Source of the DNA: Limanda limanda
Taxonomy: Eukaryota; Chordata; Actinopteri; Pleuronectiformes; Pleuronectidae
Reading direction: 5' to 3'
DNA length: 64,000 nt
Assembly: GCF_963576545.1 (NCBI RefSeq)
Contig: NC_083654.1
Coordinates: 18,010,199-18,074,198, forward strand
Position numbers and translations under genes: made by a program. Numbering within the stretch: the first letter of the stretch is position 1; each line of letters begins with the position of its first letter. Below are positions 58,501 to 64,000 of this stretch, one piece after another. Under the pieces are notes generated by a model. That model was not told the origin of the DNA. It was given only the letters and a program-made list of their open reading frames with translations, and did not search any database.

Positions 58501-60170
58501 TACCTTTTATGAGCTTCGATATGAGAAAATCCACATATGTGTTTAATTGGACCCACATTCGGGGGGAGACTGCAGAGGGATTTGGGTTTGCCTCGACCAC
58601 AGAGGGAAAATAAAAAAAAAAAAATGCTGAAAAAAAGAGTAGAGAATCAAGAGAAGAGAAATGGAGCTCGCGGCCTTGACACAAGCCAAGGTTCTTTTTT
58701 TAACGTCCTAATACGCACAGATAAAAATACTGTGTCCAAAGGGAGGTTTAGCTCTGATCCTTCATGATATAGATGCAGTGGAATGTACAGTAAAGCATGG
58801 ACACCGCTCTGCACAGCACTCCCCCCCCGCCCTTGTGCTCGCTGCACCTCTCTTCTTTAGTCCAAATCTGTAACAGATTGGGTTTAGTCTGACTGGAGGT
58901 ATGCAGCCACAACACCACATGTAGGGGTCTGCATAATCCCTCCGCCGAGCATTAAGCGCACAGCATGGGCATTCTTTAAAGACCTGGCAGGAATTACCAA
59001 TGCATAATCTCCGTGGTCATCATTTAGTAGAGTTCAGAGGGAGAGGGATCGGGGAAGGGAGTCGTCCGAGCCTCGTGAAGCATCTCAGAGATATATGCAT
59101 TCAATCTGGGAGAAGCAGTGTGTGGGGCCATCTGCAGAACCCATAGGACAGAGTCGTTCAGGACTCAACTGTCTTAAACAACATGAAGCTAAACCACATG
59201 TTTAAAAAAAAGCTGATTTGTCTGTTAAACGGCCTTTATAGCCTGAAGGGGAATATGCTTTTATTATGGGGAACCTGCTTCATCATATTTTCCTGAACTG
59301 AAACTATCATCATGGATCTGTGAGCTGGAGGCCGGCAGTGGGAATTATAAAAGGCAAGGGGTGAAATTAACATAGTGTTTGTACTGTAAAATTCAACGTC
59401 CGACAGATGCTCCCTGCACTTATATCATATCTGTGGAGCTTTTATTTGATTGAAGACTCCGACACATTATTAATCTTCATGAGAACAATCCTCGAGATCA
59501 CGCTCGCAAGAAATGACAAGTCTAATTTCCCTGTAATCCGCTGCTCCTCCATGTGTAACAGGTTATTTGCTGAAGGGATTGAATCACATCCACATCCTTC
59601 TTTTCTTTTCCGCTCAGTTTGCTCTGCTTTTAAATGTAATAACGTCACGTTGATATCATTCCTCCGGAAACCGCTGAAACATTTATGCGTCTCTCTCTCT
59701 CTCTCGTCCATCCATCCAACCCACGAGCAACATCAATAATATACAACTTCCTGCTTTTATCGCATTGATAATCTGAATCGAGGTAGATAGAAGGCGGAAA
59801 AAAAAAATCAATCAGCTAAATGTTGACTAAGAGGATTTGAGGGGCATCGCACGGCCATCTTCCCTCAGGATAATAAATGAGGGGTGACAGTAATGCTAGG
59901 CTGAGCCCATATGGCCGCATACGTACAGTAACCCGGTGCACTGCATTGTGGGAAAAGACACAGGGATAATTCAGTTTCACATTTACTCTCCAGTGGCAGG
60001 TCCTCTTCTCCTGCTCTTTGTTTCTCTCTGTTCAATGATGTAATGACTGCAGCGCATTGATCGGCCGGTTAATCAATCTGGATCTACAGTTCATAATCAG
60101 ACAAGTGTCTTGTCACATAAAAAGATAATTTCAAATACCTGCGTTTGCTTTCTTGCCAAGATAAGAAGAT
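58501..60170. other. intergenic, nothing certain
   Basis: No gene was recognised. The stretch from 58900 to 60060 is non-repetitive with balanced base content and several homeodomain-like and E-box-like words, which could be a conserved non-coding region, but nothing in the single sequence proves it. Confidence 0.3.
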
Positions 60171-60179
60171 TTCCCCCAC

Positions 60180-60720
60180 TCTACTGTCTGTTCATTAAAT
60201 AGACCACACATACAGCCTGCTGCTAGGTAGCTTAGCTTAGCATAAAGACTTGAAATAATAGGTAACAGCTAGCTTACCCGCACCTCTGAAGCTTATTCAT
60301 TTACAAACTATATCTCATTGATCTAATCTGTGCAAAAACAACGCAGAAATGTAGAATTTTAACATACAACCAAGAGAAATCCACGATTTTATTTACTGGA
60401 CGTTTCATTTCGGTCGCTTTTTAATTGTGTCTTATTCTATTTACGCACGGCTTTGTCCGTCTCTGCTTTAACTTCAAGGGTTACCGACGTATCAGGATTA
60501 TTTCTTTGCAATTTGCTGCGTAACGTGAATAAAACTTTAAAGAATCCGTGAACATAATCAGCATCTTCAGTTGCCTCAGGTTGGTTTTCATTGGCAATGA
60601 TGGTGAAGACAACAACTTCCATGATCCCCCAAAAACTTCCCAATGACATCGAACGAGGTCCTTTCTTGTCGTCTCGATTTAGAGACCCCAAGTGGCCAAA
60701 GTTACATATTGTGCGTTTCA
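60180..60720. repeat. relic dispersed repeat
   Basis: TAGCTTAGCTTAGCATAAAG and AACAGCTAGCTTACC (60228-60280) are the signature phrases of a common fish repeat. The 94-codon minus-strand frame further right (60437-60721) shows no known domain and probably belongs to repeat sequence as well. Confidence 0.5.
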
Positions 60721-62848
60721 TTAAAAGTTGTGATTATTTCCCGGCGGTTTCACATTTACTGAACAGTCAAGGGAGTGGTTTGGCAAGAGAGCAAATAAGC
60801 ACAACTTCCAAAATGTCACAATACCACTTTAAAGCAGGCATAATTAATCATTTCGAAAACATTAAGGTAATTACTATTGTAAATCATCACCTGAATCTGT
60901 TGCCACCCACCGCTTTTATGATCTAATAGTGAGTAATCGTTTTTTAGTGCATGATGCAGCAGGTGGCTGTAAGATATGAACACAACCTGCTTTGCACTTA
61001 ATGGCTAGTTATTAAAATGGAGCCTTTAGCAGCCAGGTCTTTGTGTCAGGAGTTGGCAGAGAATGAAAGCAGATCCAAAACAGGCTGGATGTTGCTCTTA
61101 CATTTGACGAGTAGCAGAAACTCGACTCCCAATGAATGGATGTTGTACCGAATGTGTAAATATGCAACTGCAAGTTAACATGTTCGCATATTAACTTAAA
61201 AGGTGACGACTGTTTGTGTTGAAAACTTGATTCCACTGCTCCTAAGAGGCTGGAAACTGTTCAGGTTTAACGACAGTGGAAAAAAACCAAGAGCGTGGAC
61301 ATCCCATCGTTTGTGGAATGATTTCATTCTGAACCCAAAGGAACGATTCGCTGGTTCAAAACTATAAAATCCTTCTTGGAGTCGACAGAAAATGTATTAC
61401 ATAGCTTTCGGTCCTGAGGTGTAGCTTTAAAGCTGGCGTAACTTCAGATATACTGTATGTTTTACACTCTGCCTGTAACTTAACAACTAGGATATTATTG
61501 TTTCCATAAAACCGAGGAGTGGAATAGCATTTCAGCGAAACTAATGATAGAAAGTTCTTTGTACGGAGCACGGTTGAGCAGGTGTGGGGCGGCTGCATGT
61601 GTGGTCAGAATCCAGGATTTGTGATCGAGCTTCACGTCGTGTGTGACACATCCAGTCAGTCAGTCAGTCAGTCAGGAAGGCGGCGTGGTTTTGAGTGGTT
61701 TTCCGGCCCTGGTCAGACATGCTGAGTCAATAACCCCTGCACAGTTAAAATTCCAGGTCTCGGAGAGTGAAAGGAAAGTCAAATCAGAATGTCAACAGGG
61801 GATCCGTAAACCACACGTTTCCTGGACACCTCTGTCGGGCCCAGCTGTGCATACATCATGATATGTGTGTACAGTTAGAGAAAGAAATAAAGGACAGAAC
61901 GAGTGAAGGCAAGACGTAAATTAAGACGAGTATGGACCTGCAACAACAGATACCAGCAGATGTACACATGGACTGGGGGGTTGGTATATGATCTATGACG
62001 AGAGAGAAACAGTCCAAACCGCCCTGTGAAGTCTGACGTGGCCGTGGTCCGATCTGTTACCGTGTCAGTGCTTCCCGACGGCCCACCCTGGCCCCCTCGC
62101 CCGTCTCTCCTCACCTTCCAGATGCTCGCCCAGTGAAGGGGTGAAAGGTTGGCAGGTGCCTGGGGGGAGCAACCAGGAGCCCTGGGGGTCAGATTTCTGA
62201 GAGGTCAAGCAGTGGCAGCCCTCGTGGTGGGAGGAGCAAGGAGGGGGGGGCACAATATGGCTTGTTGTCCACTCGGAGACAGACAGGACCACAGAGCGGC
62301 GGTCTCACCTAATCAACTTCATTTAAAAGGCAATGACAGCCTGTGTGAGGGGTCCACAATCAGCTTTCAGGGTATTACACACTGCCCACAACAAATCCAT
62401 AATCCTTGAGTCCTTGACCTTTTTGCATTTTCAACGTAAAGTTGCCGACGATCGCAAAAGCATCAACAAATCTACACTGGATCTGAATTCAATCCCAGGA
62501 CTGATCTGCAATCACACAACAGAAAGGTTGCTACACTTTCAACTGACAATATGTGACATCCAGCACAATCAGTTTAACTCCGTAGCTTGTTAGTGGAATG
62601 AAATTAATTTGTAGATTGAAATCATATGGATGTGTGTCTAGTTGACTGAACCTGCAACATGAGCCTGAAGTGCAAAATGAGGCATGAACTTCAAATGGAA
62701 ACTAAAGATCCCTGCTTTGTGTTTCTTGATTTATTGTTGTGTAATATTTTTCGCTGTAGACTTTTATGGTTTATTGGTCGTTTGTAATTTGTTGGATTTT
62801 TTTTCTTATCCGTCGATGTTTTATTATTTCACATAGTAGTTTATTCTA
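60721..62848. other. intergenic, nothing recognised
   Basis: No exon or RNA gene was seen. A short CAGT array lies at 61651-61674. The frames at 62065-62409 are GC-rich but resemble no known protein. Confidence 0.35.
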
Positions 62849-63104
62849 ACATATATTATGTTATATTCTATACTATATATACTGTACTATTTTTATATAC
62901 TGTCTAACAATAACATTACCATCATATCATCAGTACTATTACCATCATCTTGCCACTGCACCTTATCTACCTATTTATCTTGTGTTTCTGTTTTTATTCT
63001 TTCTACCTCAATATTTTTTTATTTTATTCTATTGTATTGTATTTTATTGTATTCAAATTAATTTAATTAATTAACTTAATTTCCCTTCGGGGATGAATAA
63101 AGTA
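62849..63104 (+). mobile_element. LINE-like 3' tail, near-identical to the snx27 intron 1 copy
   Basis: It matches 26345-26607 with few changes and ends TTTCCCTTCGGGGATGAATAAAGTA before the TCTA array, which is most likely its expanded microsatellite tail. Confidence 0.7.

Positions 63105-64000
<896 letters not shown>

Noticed and set aside
60437..60721. 94-codon minus-strand frame (starts MKRTICNFGH)
   Set aside because: No known domain, and adjacent to a common repeat signature; probably repeat sequence.

Overview
The window looks like teleost fish nuclear DNA. Four or five multi-exon vertebrate genes with GT-AG introns sit among long CA/TG and TCTA microsatellites, a tRNA-type SINE, LINE tails, and hAT-type and Tc1-type DNA transposon relics that resemble families common in fish genomes. 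No prokaryotic, viral or organellar gene was seen. All gene models were built by hand: exon ends come from splice signals, reading phase and recalled similarity to the human proteins, with no alignment run.

Layout. (1) 1-3848, plus strand: the last two coding exons of an alpha7-type nicotinic acetylcholine receptor subunit; the rest of the gene lies left of the window. (2) 3849-17045: about 13 kb with no gene, between two convergent genes, holding repeats, a two-copy SINE duplication, perfect hairpins and a hAT element that carries a BED finger. (3) 17046-28041, minus strand: complete snx27 (12 coding exons, 544 aa) with a GC-rich promoter. (4) 28042-32500: a transposon nest, in which an L1-like ORF2 relic is split by one hAT element and a Tc1-like relic is split by another. 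(5) 32919-40424, minus strand: two S100 calcium-binding protein genes, each with two coding exons, an upstream TATA box and a probable non-coding first exon. (6) 42931-56673, plus strand: complete trim46 (12 coding exons, 804 aa), with a second possible first exon at 43835 and two hAT insertions in its introns. (7) 56674-64000: trim46 3' flank, old repeats and a (TCTA)n array of about 440 bp.

SNX27, the S100 cluster and TRIM46 lie on human 1q21-q22, so the central part keeps an ancestral vertebrate linkage; the alpha7-type receptor gene beside it does not belong to that human block. SNX27 (endosome-to-membrane recycling through retromer), TRIM46 (axon initial segment microtubules) and alpha7-type receptors are all neuronal-function genes, but nothing in the sequence links them functionally.

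The most unusual content is in the mobile elements. Short hAT derivatives of two separate families each keep little more than a BED zinc-finger exon between intact ends. The window also has several datable nested insertions, and a 36-bp perfect inverted repeat that may be a transposon reduced to its two termini.
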